NCBI GenBank assembly: GCA_963832365.1
Contig: CAWHUL010000004.1
Coordinates: forward strand, 1-64,000
DNA from: CAWBRT01 sp963832365
GTDB lineage: Bacteria; Acidobacteriota; Terriglobia; Terriglobales; Acidobacteriaceae
Direction: 5' to 3'
Length of the DNA: 64,000 nt
Part shown: in pieces, positions 41,733 to 50,150 of the stretch
Position numbering within the stretch: position 1 is the first letter of the stretch
How the letters are laid out: every line of letters begins with the position of its first letter
Made by a program: the position numbers and the translations under genes
Notes under the pieces: generated by a model
Database searches by the model: none
The model's input: the letters and a program-made list of their open reading frames with translations, nothing else
What the model was told of the DNA's origin: nothing

Positions 41733-42908
41733 TTAATAGTCCCGAAGTTGCGCGCAGTAGGAATCGAAGTTCCGCCGCGTTTCCAGCATCGAGTCTCCGC
41801 CGAACTTCTCCAACGCCGAACCCGCAAGGGTGAGAGCCACCATGGCTTCCGCCGCCACTCCGGCTGCCGGCACTACACAAACGTCGGAGCGCTCGTAGGC
41901 AGCCTTGACCGGTTCCCGGGTGGCAAAATCCACCGAGCCGAGCGGTCGCCGCAGGGTCGAAATCGGCTTAAGATAGCCGCGCACCACCACATCGTTGCCA
42001 TTGGTGATGCCGCCTTCGAGTCCCCCGGCGTGATTTGAAGCGCGAGTGAAGTTCGTAAAGCCGGCCGCCGCGTGATCGTAGCCTATTTCATCATGAATTG
42101 CTGAACCGGGCAAAGAGGCTGCCAGCACGCCATCGCCGATCTCCACGGCCTTAACGGCCTGCAACGACATGACTGCCGCGGCTAGACGCGTATCGAGCCG
42201 CTCGTCCCAGTTGGCCACCGTGCCGAGACCGGGAGGCACTCCGCGCGCCACCACCTCAAAGACGCCGCCCACCGTATCGCCTGTGCGCAGAACCTGGTCG
42301 ACTTGCTGCTTCATGCGGGCTTCCGCCTCGGCATCCACACAATTCAGCAGCACCTCGTCTTTGGCACAGACGGAGACGATCTCTTCCCATTCGACGCTTC
42401 GCGTCAACCGCTCCGCGCCGACCTGTATGACATGGCTGAGGATTTCTATCCCTAGCTCCCGCAGAAATAGCTTGGCAACGGCGCCAGCCGCAACCCTCGC
42501 CGCCGATTCCCGGGCGGATGCCCGCTCCAGCACGTAGCGCGCGTCGGCAAAATTGTATTTCAGAGCACCCGCCAGATCGGCATGTCCCGGTCTCGGTGCT
42601 TCTACCCGCCGGTGTTTTTGCGGATCTCCGGGCTCTACCGGCAGCGCCTCCTGCCAGTTCTTCCAGTCCCGGTTTTCGAGCAGGATTGAGACCGGCGACC
42701 CAATGGTTTTTCCGTGCCGCACTCCCGAAAGGAAGCGCGCCGCATCGCGTTCGAGCTTCATGCGGCCGCCGCGTCCGTAGCCCTGCTGGCGGCGCCAGAG
42801 GTCGTGATCGACAAAAGCCTGATGGACGACAACTCCAGCGGGCAGGCCTGAGAGAATGGCAACCAGCGCCTCTCCGTGTGACTCGCCGGCAGTCGAAAAT
42901 CTAAGCAT
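41733..42908 (-). CDS. aroC: Chorismate synthase
   Basis: A 391-residue enzyme that converts 5-enolpyruvylshikimate-3-phosphate to chorismate with reduced FMN, the last common step of aromatic synthesis. The start MLRFSTAGESHG gives signature 1 (GESHG). GRGGRMKLERD, RPGHADLAGALKYNFAD and SARESAARVAAGA are also conserved, and ASNHAGGLEGGITNG forms the FMN-binding core. An in-frame extension to 42971 is dismissed since the family begins at this Met. It is the first gene of the aroC-def-fmt-rsmB run. Confidence 0.96.
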   Translation of the reverse strand: MLRFSTAGESHGEALVAILSGLPAGVVVHQAFVDHDLWRRQQGYGRGGRMKLERDAARFLSGVRHGKTIGSPVSILLENRDWKNWQEALPVEPGDPQKHRRVEAPRPGHADLAGALKYNFADARYVLERASARESAARVAAGAVAKLFLRELGIEILSHVIQVGAERLTRSVEWEEIVSVCAKDEVLLNCVDAEAEARMKQQVDQVLRTGDTVGGVFEVVARGVPPGLGTVANWDERLDTRLAAAVMSLQAVKAVEIGDGVLAASLPGSAIHDEIGYDHAAAGFTNFTRASNHAGGLEGGITNGNDVVVRGYLKPISTLRRPLGSVDFATREPVKAAYERSDVCVVPAAGVAAEAMVALTLAGSALEKFGGDSMLETRRNFDSYCAQLRDY

Positions 42909-43294
42909 ATAAAGATTGTAGCCGATGGCCAGCTTCGGCCTAGTTTCGCGAAAGGTACATCCAGAAAGCACCAGGTTCTCCGGGGACGCAGTTGGTTCGC
43001 GTGCGGGGGTGAAGGTCTTGAGTTGGCCAAGTGTTCAACAGCTTCCGAGTACGCCAATTGCGAGGCAGTCGCGTCAATTATTTGAAACAAGTATGTTTAG
43101 AATGAACGAGTATGATCAAGAATGAACGGGGTATGGCAAAGGGTACTCTTCGGATTTTTTGTGTATCTATTTGCTAATTTCAGCTCAGAAACACTGTAGA
43201 ATTAAGTCTCTAGGTGATTTAACGGGTGACGAGTCAGTGAATGCTCCTCCCGTAAACCTTGGGCGACTAAGGTTCTATCTCTAAGAGGTGAAGG
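42909..43294. other. Divergent promoter region between aroC and the sensor kinase
   Basis: No gene is seen. The part at 43140-43220 is A/T-rich, with TGTAGAATTAA as a possible -10 region for the kinase operon. No clear operator stands out. Confidence 0.45.
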
Positions 43295-44995
43295 TTGTCG
43301 GCTCTGCTGCCCATCAAAGAGAGCGTGCGGGCTCTAATCCTGGATGCGACTACTGCCTTGCAGCCGCATTTCTCGGAAATCACCGCCGCCTGGCGCAAGC
43401 AGATGTTCGCCGAGTTCGAGTTCGAAGGGCGCGCCATGGCCGCCCTGGAGCGTTTGAACCTTGCCACCGGGTTCGCTTTGTTCTCCCAATCCGATTTTGG
43501 AGCGTTCTTCGAGAACCTAAATTACTTCGGGACGCGGCTGGCGAAACTGCAAATCGATACCCGCGCGGTTGCGCGCTCGCTGGAGCTCTACCACGAGCTT
43601 TGCGAGCCCCACATACGCAGTGCTTTTGCCGACCGGAGAGCTTTCGCCGAGCGCCAGTATGCGGTTCTTGCCGCCCTGGACACGCTTTCGTCCGCGATCT
43701 TCGTGGCCGTGTCCGGAGCCTACTACGACACCCAGCGCAATGCCGGCAATGCGCTGCTGGAAGTTTTGGACGCGGAGCTGTCGGCGCGCAATCTATTCGC
43801 TTTGCTGGAACGCGTTCTGGGCATTACGACGAAAATTTTCAACGCCAGTACAGGACTGATTCTGCTCCTCGATCCAGGCACCCAATGTCTTCGCATCAAG
43901 GCGGCGGTCGGACTTGAGGGCGATTTGAGCGCTCTCAGCGTGGAGGTTGGACAGGGTTTTTCCGGGCACATCGCCGCTACCGGCGAGTGCGACATCTTGT
44001 CCGATATCTCGCAGTCTCACGGCGTGCTGAACCCGCTGCTGCGCGGCAACTCACAGTCGCTCTGGGGTGCGCCGCTGAAGGAAGGCGACAGGGTCATTGG
44101 CGTTTTGATGATCGGCTTTGCGCGGCCTTACGTTTGGCTGCCGACCGAACGGGAACTGCTGAGGGCCATTGCCGACCGTTCGGCGCTTGCCATTAATCGC
44201 GCCGAGATGACCGACGCCCTGCGCGAGCGCGAGATGCAGATCGCCGAGCTTTCCGGCCATCTGCTGAAGGTGCAGGAGGAAGAGCGCAAGCACATCAGCC
44301 GCGAACTGCACGATGAAACCGGCCAGGCCCTCATGGTCATCCGGCTGTATCTCGGCATGCTCGACAAAGCCATTACCACGCGTACGGCTAAGGCAAAGGT
44401 TCAGGAGCTGCTGGAAGTTGTCGATCGCACCATCGTGGGTATCAGGCGCATCATTGGCCGTCTCTCACCGCTGGTGTTGCAGGAATTGGGGCTGATTGCC
44501 GCTATCCGCAAGGAAGCCAAGGATATGGCGAAAAGCTCAGGCATCAACGCACGGGTCGCTGTCTCGGACGATGTTGGCCGGGCGGCGCCGGAAGTGGAAA
44601 CAGCCATCTACCGGGTCGTGCAGGAATCTTTGCACAATGTCGCCAAGCATTCCAATGCCCATTTCGTTACCATTGAGTTGAATCGCACGGATGACCATTT
44701 GCGTCTTCGTATTGAAGACGATGGCGTGGGCATCAGCAATGTAAATGCTTCCAACTCGCTGCGGCCCACCTTCGGGCTGGCTGGAATGAGGGAGCGTATC
44801 AGCACGTTGGGTGGAACCCTGCGAGTGGAGTCGCGGAAGGGAAAAGGGACCAAGATTCTGGTTAGCGTCCCTGTCCCTGATAATGGTTCGCCGCTCTCGC
44901 AGCCATCGCCCAATTTGCGTCTTACATCCTCCTCGGGCGATGATTTGAACGCCGCGGTTGCAAGTCCAAGCGTCAGTACAGGTACTAACAGTTAG
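43295..44995 (+). CDS. Sensor histidine kinase, GAF plus HisKA_3
   Basis: A 566-residue soluble sensor of the NarL-partner class. Residues 1-150 are helical and unassigned, faintly like RsbR/globin-type sensor regions. A GAF domain covers about 165-310 (FNASTGLILLLDPGTQ, LWGAPLKEGDRVIGVLMIGF). The HisKA_3 domain holds the phospho-accepting His in EEERKHISRELHDETGQAL (about 335). The ATPase part ends with IEDDGVGI and GLAGMRERISTLGGTL. There are no membrane segments, so it senses a cytoplasmic signal. A TTG start with GAGG six bases upstream is used. The response regulator follows after ten bases. Confidence 0.9.
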   Translation: MSALLPIKESVRALILDATTALQPHFSEITAAWRKQMFAEFEFEGRAMAALERLNLATGFALFSQSDFGAFFENLNYFGTRLAKLQIDTRAVARSLELYHELCEPHIRSAFADRRAFAERQYAVLAALDTLSSAIFVAVSGAYYDTQRNAGNALLEVLDAELSARNLFALLERVLGITTKIFNASTGLILLLDPGTQCLRIKAAVGLEGDLSALSVEVGQGFSGHIAATGECDILSDISQSHGVLNPLLRGNSQSLWGAPLKEGDRVIGVLMIGFARPYVWLPTERELLRAIADRSALAINRAEMTDALREREMQIAELSGHLLKVQEEERKHISRELHDETGQALMVIRLYLGMLDKAITTRTAKAKVQELLEVVDRTIVGIRRIIGRLSPLVLQELGLIAAIRKEAKDMAKSSGINARVAVSDDVGRAAPEVETAIYRVVQESLHNVAKHSNAHFVTIELNRTDDHLRLRIEDDGVGISNVNASNSLRPTFGLAGMRERISTLGGTLRVESRKGKGTKILVSVPVPDNGSPLSQPSPNLRLTSSSGDDLNAAVASPSVSTGTNS

Positions 44996-45005
44996 GAGTT
45001 CGGAA

Positions 45006-45671
45006 ATGCCAAAAATCAGATGTCTCCTGGTCGATGACCACACGCTGTTCCGCCAGGGGGTCCGGCGCCTTCTTGAAAGCGAAAGCGATTTCGAGGTGGT
45101 GGGAGAATCACCCGATGCTGGCGATGCCGTTGAAAAAGCCCGCGAACTGCGTCCCGATGTCGTGCTGATGGACATTGGCATGCCCGGTTTGTCGTCGTTC
45201 GAAGCGGCGCGCCACATTCGCAAGACCAGGCCGGAAACCAAGGTCCTGTTTCTCACCATGTATGAGGATGAGGATTACCTTGTGCAATGCCTCGAGGTGG
45301 GTGCCGCTGGCTACGTGCTGAAGGATACTCCGGCCACGCAACTGGTTACGGCAGTCCGCGATGTCTACAAGGGTGGCAAGTATCTGAGTTCGCAGGTGCT
45401 CGGCAAGCTGGTGGAAGATTTCCGCTCCCGTGTTCGCGATGCCAAGATGCGCCCGCGCATTTCGACCCTCACGCCGCGCGAACGCGAAATCCTGAAGCTG
45501 CTGGCGGAAGGAAATTCGGTGAAGGAAATCGCCGTGCTGCTCGGGCTCAGCGTCAAAACCGTGGAGGCGCACAAGTTCAACCTAATGCGCAAGCTCGACA
45601 TCCACAATAAGGCGCAACTGGTTACCTACGCGATTCAGAAGAAGATCATCAAGATTCCGGTGAACCAGTAG
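45006..45671 (+). CDS. NarL/LuxR-type response regulator
   Basis: A 221-residue regulator. The receiver domain has the acidic pair in LLVDDHTLF, the phospho-acceptor Asp in VVLMDIGMPGLSS and Lys in YVLKDTPA. The C-terminal LuxR helix-turn-helix reads LTPREREILKLLAEGNSVKE then LGLSVKTVEAHKFNLMRKL. The ATG at 45006 has TTAGGAG eight bases upstream. It is coupled to the kinase gene and certainly its partner. Target genes are not known. The transcript probably ends at the hairpin of 45711-45757. Confidence 0.95.
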   Translation: MPKIRCLLVDDHTLFRQGVRRLLESESDFEVVGESPDAGDAVEKARELRPDVVLMDIGMPGLSSFEAARHIRKTRPETKVLFLTMYEDEDYLVQCLEVGAAGYVLKDTPATQLVTAVRDVYKGGKYLSSQVLGKLVEDFRSRVRDAKMRPRISTLTPREREILKLLAEGNSVKEIAVLLGLSVKTVEAHKFNLMRKLDIHNKAQLVTYAIQKKIIKIPVNQ

Positions 45672-45710
45672 CCGGATTGTTGAAAGTTCGTGCAATATAG
45701 GTCGCGCAAT

Positions 45711-45757
45711 AATGGGCAGTAATATACTTGACTGACAGTCATATATTACTGCCCATT
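45711..45757. repeat. Long perfect palindrome (47 bases) between convergent genes
   Basis: AATGGGCAGTAATATA (45711-45726) and its exact inverted copy (45742-45757) enclose CTTGACTGACAGTCA, which itself pairs TGACT with AGTCA. The hairpin lacks a T-run on the plus strand but lies between the convergent regulator and nuclease genes, so it can stop both transcripts. Next to it (45761-45790) is CTGTCATTTTGAGCGCGCG, like a dispersed repeat of Acidobacteriota. A small non-autonomous mobile element is the alternative. Confidence 0.75.
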
Positions 45758-45846
45758 AACATTCTGTCATTTTGAGCGCGCGTAGCGAGACCTTGTCTGG
45801 TGCCCCATGTTCGCCCGCAGTTGGCTGACGTGAGGTTTCTGATCAC

Positions 45847-46869
45847 CTATTCCCGCGTGGGGGTCTTGGTTCCGGCCGCCGCTGCCTGCGTCCTCTCCAA
45901 CTTGCGCAGGAACTTCTGCGTGTTCAGCAATGGGCGCGCCAGCGATGAATTGTAGCTGGTCCACTCGGACTCCAGTTCGCCGTCTCTTTCGATCTGCGCC
46001 CTCATGCTTTCCATCTTCGAGTCCAGGTCGTCCAGGTAGTGCAACATCAGGGCTTCGGGAAACATGGGCAACTTGGGCGAGCCGAAGTCATACTGCCCGT
46101 GATGGCTGATGATCAGGTGCTCGATTGCAATTCTCAGATCGTCGGGGAAATCCGGCGCCTGCTCAAGCTTGCGGTGCAGCATCTCCAACTCAATCACCAT
46201 GTGCCCGAGCAACTGTCCCTCGGTGGTGTAAGCGAACGAGCGTGAATAGGAAAGTTCGCGGACCTTGCCGATGTCGTGCAGGAACGCTCCGGTCAACAGC
46301 AGGTCCCGATTCACCAGCGGATAATTGCGCGCCATCAGGTCGCAACTGCGGCACAGTGAGACAACGTGTTCGAGCAAGCCGCCAATGAATGCGTGGTGAA
46401 GGGTTTTCGCCGCGGGGGCGTTCCGGTAGCCGCGAGCGATCTCCGGATCGTCCATAAAGGCCCGCACCAGCGCCCGCAGATGAGGCTCTTCGATGCTCGC
46501 CATGAACTCGCCTAATTCGTGCCAGAGTTCATCGATGTCCCTCGTTGTCTTCGGAAGCAAATCGGCAAAATCAATTTCGTTTTCGGCCAGCTTGGCTTCA
46601 AGCACGCGGATGGTGAACTGAAAACGCCCGTTGTAGCGGTTGAAAACGCCCTTGATCCGGATAACGTCGTTTACTTCGAAGCGTTCCGAGGCGTAAGCCG
46701 CATTGTCCCACATCTTGGCCGAAATATGGCCGCTGCAGTCGGAGAGCGTGAGATCGAGATACGGCTCACCGTTCTTTTTCTCTTTCACCTGTTTGGCAGT
46801 AACCAGGAAACAGGCGCTGACGGGCTTGTTTTCCTGTTGCGCGGCATCACGGATATAAATTTCTTTCAT
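45847..46869 (-). CDS. YhaM-like 3'-5' exoribonuclease (OB plus HD domain)
   Basis: A 340-residue protein. The N-terminal OB-fold nucleic-acid domain (residues about 15-100) shows YLDLTLSDCSGHISAKMWD and VIRIKGVFNRYNGRFQFTI. The HD domain has the metal site in TLHHAFIGGLLEHVVSL, then GAFLHDIGKVREL, and EHLIISHHGQYDFGSPKLP. This layout is that of YhaM, which trims RNA (and DNA) from the 3' end. It may assist RNA turnover. It is located upstream of a SurA/PrsA-like gene on the same strand, with 54 bases between the genes, so both may be co-transcribed. Confidence 0.9.
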   Translation of the reverse strand: MKEIYIRDAAQQENKPVSACFLVTAKQVKEKKNGEPYLDLTLSDCSGHISAKMWDNAAYASERFEVNDVIRIKGVFNRYNGRFQFTIRVLEAKLAENEIDFADLLPKTTRDIDELWHELGEFMASIEEPHLRALVRAFMDDPEIARGYRNAPAAKTLHHAFIGGLLEHVVSLCRSCDLMARNYPLVNRDLLLTGAFLHDIGKVRELSYSRSFAYTTEGQLLGHMVIELEMLHRKLEQAPDFPDDLRIAIEHLIISHHGQYDFGSPKLPMFPEALMLHYLDDLDSKMESMRAQIERDGELESEWTSYNSSLARPLLNTQKFLRKLERTQAAAAGTKTPTRE

Positions 46870-46923
46870 GGTTGGTAAACAAGGCCTCGTTCGGCGGGAT
46901 GTCGGTGTCGGTTTCGCGGCGCA

Positions 46924-48012
46924 TTAATGGGCCGTCAAGTGCCTTTTCTTGTCCTTATGCTTCTTTTTCGCGGATGCTTTTTCAGGCTCCGTCGTATAGA
47001 TCAGCTTGCTCTGGTTCGGGCTGGCGCCATTATCCACGAAGCCCTGCCGGACATCGATGTAGGCGTTCTCCCGCAACTTGGTCAAATAAATTCGCAGAGC
47101 GGGCTGCACCCTTTCGAAATACATCATTTCCTGGATCTGCCCTTGGATCTTGTCCAGCGGAGGCACTCCGGCCGCATTGTGTTCGGTCACTTTTAGAATC
47201 ACGAAGCCCTGCTTGGTGGGGATAACGTCCGTGACCTCGTTGGGCTTGAGGTCGAACGTCTTGGCCTCCAGCTCCTTGGCCAGCATACCGCGCTTGAAAT
47301 ACCCGAGATCGCCGCCTTGCGCTGCCGTGGGGCCTTTTGAGTTGTTACGCGCCAGCTCCTGGAATGAGGCGCCTGCGCGAACCTGCTTCAGCAGATCTTC
47401 GGCCTTTGCCTTGGCCTCGGCCGTTGCCTGCTCAAAGTCTTTTCCCGGGCTGGTAGCGCTGCTGATCAGGATTTCGCTCAACCGCACTTCTTCGGGGCGG
47501 TCCAGATCGGCGCGATGCTCTTCGTAGTACTTCTGCAATTCGGCCTTCGAAATCTGGATGCGGTTCCCAACCTCCCGGCTGATCACCTGCTGGGTGACGA
47601 TATTGTTCCTCATGTTCTGCTTGAAATCTTCAAACGACACGCCTTGTTGCCGCGCCAGCTTCTCCATGTCTTCCATGGACGTTGCGCCCATCTGCTTGCG
47701 AATCTCATCCAATCGTTTCACCAGATCGACATCGCCGGAGATCCCCAAGTCCTGGGCCTTTTGCAGCAGCAGCTGCTGGTCGATCAGATCTCGAAGCACA
47801 TTCGGTTCGCGAGTCTTGATGACGGCGTCCGCATTGCCGGGCGACTGCTGGCGGACCTCGCTTTCCATCGTCTCCTGGCCGCGCGCCAGATCGGCCCGCG
47901 TGATGATGGCATTGTTGACGCGCACCACGATCTCCTCGATCACCGTGCTTTCCGCAAAAACGAGACTTGGCGCGAGGATGAGGGCTAATACTAGTGAAAA
48001 CACTCTGCTCAT
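46924..48012 (-). CDS. Periplasmic parvulin-type peptidyl-prolyl isomerase (SurA/PrsA-like)
   Basis: About 362 residues from the ATG at 48012 (AGGAAT just upstream). It has a signal peptide (SLVLALILAPSLVFA), a SurA N-terminal-like chaperone region (EEIVVRVNNAIITRADLARG, residues about 22-170) and one parvulin domain (VRLSEILISSA to VILKVTEH, about 185-290) with the characteristic GGDLGYFKRGMLAKELE. A Lys-rich tail (KKKHKDKKRH) ends the protein. It likely helps fold outer-membrane proteins. It precedes the nuclease gene in the direction of transcription. Confidence 0.9.
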   Translation of the reverse strand: MSRVFSLVLALILAPSLVFAESTVIEEIVVRVNNAIITRADLARGQETMESEVRQQSPGNADAVIKTREPNVLRDLIDQQLLLQKAQDLGISGDVDLVKRLDEIRKQMGATSMEDMEKLARQQGVSFEDFKQNMRNNIVTQQVISREVGNRIQISKAELQKYYEEHRADLDRPEEVRLSEILISSATSPGKDFEQATAEAKAKAEDLLKQVRAGASFQELARNNSKGPTAAQGGDLGYFKRGMLAKELEAKTFDLKPNEVTDVIPTKQGFVILKVTEHNAAGVPPLDKIQGQIQEMMYFERVQPALRIYLTKLRENAYIDVRQGFVDNGASPNQSKLIYTTEPEKASAKKKHKDKKRHLTAH

Positions 48013-48211
48013 AGATTCCTGGGCAGCCTGACACCTGCCAAGCCGGAAAGATTGCAAACTGTACCTATCGATTCATTGTATCAAGGAGACCGTTGGCCGC
48101 CATCGCCGCAGCCTTGCTGCACTCCGCCGGAAGTATATGAGAATCCCCTCCCGACATGAGGTCGTGGCCCACATTTGCCGCAATTGGCTAATGTGGGATT
48201 CGAAAAGACTG

Positions 48212-49447
48212 CTACTCTTCGGCCGCCTTTGTCTCGAAGGTCTTGACCAAGTCGTAAGGCGTAGCGCGATACAGCACGTAGGCAAACGAATTTACGTCGA
48301 CCTGCTTGCGGAAGAGCAGTTGCGCCCGCCCGCTGCCGTCGGCATCCACCGCGCCGAGGTACTGAAGCGCGGGACGAACGTCCAGCATCGTCGGGTCGGC
48401 GATCGTCACGTGGATCTGGTTCAGGCGCCCAGCCGGGTCTTTTCGTGCCACCAGCGCGACTGTAACCTTAGGTGGCGACTTGATGACCGAACCGGGCGGC
48501 AGCCAGACTTTGCTCTGCGCGCCGGGGATGGTTGCGGTGAAAATTTCGACCGGGCGGTTGCTGTAGTCGGGATCAATCGCATGGACATCCACCTCGTCCA
48601 GTTTGGTCGCGTCGACGCCGCGCAGGCTCGCGCGTTCCTTGGCAGCCTTACGAATCGCTTCAGTTGCCATACTTTTCAGAGCCTGGAGGTCGCTCTCGCG
48701 CTCGTCGGCTGAAGACTTGTGGCCGTAAGAACGAGATTCGATATTCCCGCTGTCGGCAATTGCCAGCAGCACCTTGTCGTTGGCGGAGCGGGACGGAGCG
48801 GCGGCGGATGCAATCGCGGCTGCCCCGGACCGGCCAACCGGAACATCGGCCTGGATCTGTTCGGACTTGCCATGGCGTAGTGTGGGGCGGCCAGGGTCCT
48901 GCTCTTCGGTTCGCTGCGCGGTATCGGCCGAAGTTGCGGCTGCCGTCTTGCCCCCGTGCGAGGGCGGAGCATCGGAGGCCGCCGGACTCGACGATGAGGA
49001 AGGCGCGCGGCGCAACACCGGGCGATCTTCATTCGAATTCGAGTTCGAGTCCGCGCCTGATCGGGTTGGCGCGGATTTGGCAGGTGCGCCTCCGCCGGAA
49101 CCCGGCTTCCAACTTCCCTCGGCCCACCATGCGGTAGGGGTGTGCAGAGCGCTTTGAATCACGAAGGTTCCTTCCGGCGCACCTTCATTTTGCGCCTGGT
49201 AAAAGATATCTCCGGCGATGGCAAAGGGAACGGGATTTGCCTCGTAGAAACGTGCATCATAATACTTGCCGTCGATGAACACCGTTACCGGAAACAGGCG
49301 GGCCTTGCCCTTCGCGTCGATCCGGAGAATACCGACGGCACGCATGCGGGACGCCTTTGCCTGCCCCGTGAACTGGGCGGACAGGGGAACAGCCAGCAGC
49401 ATCGCCAGCAACCCAACCAGCAGTTTTGGAGATAAACTATTACGCAT
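48212..49447 (-). CDS. Secreted hypothetical protein with Ser/Pro-rich middle
   Basis: About 411 residues from the ATG at 49447 (an in-frame ATG at 49459 is also possible). A signal peptide (KLLVGLLAMLLAVPLSA) is followed by a conserved-looking N-terminal domain (VGILRIDAKGKARLFPVTVF, FYEANPVPFAIAGDIFYQ), a low-complexity Ser/Ala/Pro stretch at about 125-240, and a C-terminal domain with PALQYLGAVDADGSGRAQLL and DVNSFAYVLYRATPYDLVKT. I do not know the family by name. It is probably periplasmic. Its start lies ten bases from the divergent peroxiredoxin start, so the promoters of the two must overlap the coding sequences. Confidence 0.7.
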   Translation of the reverse strand: MRNSLSPKLLVGLLAMLLAVPLSAQFTGQAKASRMRAVGILRIDAKGKARLFPVTVFIDGKYYDARFYEANPVPFAIAGDIFYQAQNEGAPEGTFVIQSALHTPTAWWAEGSWKPGSGGGAPAKSAPTRSGADSNSNSNEDRPVLRRAPSSSSSPAASDAPPSHGGKTAAATSADTAQRTEEQDPGRPTLRHGKSEQIQADVPVGRSGAAAIASAAAPSRSANDKVLLAIADSGNIESRSYGHKSSADERESDLQALKSMATEAIRKAAKERASLRGVDATKLDEVDVHAIDPDYSNRPVEIFTATIPGAQSKVWLPPGSVIKSPPKVTVALVARKDPAGRLNQIHVTIADPTMLDVRPALQYLGAVDADGSGRAQLLFRKQVDVNSFAYVLYRATPYDLVKTFETKAAEE

Positions 49448-49457
49448 GGAAGCCAAC

Positions 49458-49920
49458 ATGAAAGCACCCGAGTTTACTCTGCTCAACGAGGACGGCGAAG
49501 AGCGTTTCGTTGAAACAGTTCCGCGGGAAGAACGTTGTGCTTTTCTTCTACCCCAAAGCCAACACTCCCGGTTGAACGATTGAAGCGTGCGGGTTCCGCG
49601 ACGCATATATAAAACTTCAGAAGGCAGGCTTAGTTGTGCTCGGCATCTCTGCCGACACTCCCTCGGCGCAAAAGAACTTCAAGGAAAAGTACGAACTTCC
49701 GTACACCTTGCTCTCCGATCCGGAAAAACAAGTTGCCGCACAATTCGAAGTCCTGAAAGAAAAGAATATGTACGGCAAAACAGTGATTGGAATTGCGCGT
49801 ACTACCTTCCTGATCGGTCCCGACGGCACCATCAGCCACGTGTTCGAAAACGTCAAGCCCGACGGACACGCCGAAGAGGTGCTCAATTACGTAAAGGGTA
49901 CTGCAAAAAAGGCGAGCTGA
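49458..49920 (+). CDS. bcp: Peroxiredoxin Q/BCP, candidate selenoprotein (UGA at the peroxidatic Cys)
   Basis: The reading is MKAPEFTLLNEDGEE, then one extra base (C at 49503), then VSLKQFRGKNVVLFFYPKAN, TPG, TGA at 49573-49575, TIEACGFRDAYIKL and a normal BCP C-terminus to 49920. The family motif is TPGCTxEACxFRD, in which the first Cys attacks the peroxide and the second resolves it. TGA stands exactly at the first Cys codon, the resolving Cys is kept, and a hairpin follows directly, so selenocysteine insertion is likely. The protein reduces peroxides with thioredoxin. The upstream frame break must be an error or real damage; a pseudogene is the alternative. Confidence 0.75.
49585..49604 (+). 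promoter_or_regulatory. Candidate bacterial SECIS hairpin
   Basis: GCGTGCGG pairs with CCGC plus ACGC (one bulged G at 49600), leaving the apex GTT, or GGTTC if the last pair opens. The apical G lies 16 bases after the TGA. Bacterial SECIS elements are hairpins just 3' of the UGA with a GG/GU apex, so spacing and loop fit. The same bases encode EACGFRDA, so pairing by chance is possible. Confidence 0.5.
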
Positions 49921-50150
49921 ACTTCAGGTCAGGGGCAAGGAAGTCGGATACGGCTGACTTGCCCCCACTTCTTGCCACTCAAAAACGGACCCGCTGGCGT
50001 AATTGTCGATAAGGGGATTTCACGTTTGCTAGGCTCAGGTGCCCCACTCAGGCCTTCTTCTGTTGGCTTGGTTGGGCTGTGATCACTGACATTGCGTTCA
50101 ACTGCCCCACTCAACGTGGGCCACCAGCCAGCCAGTCCACAGCGATCTGT

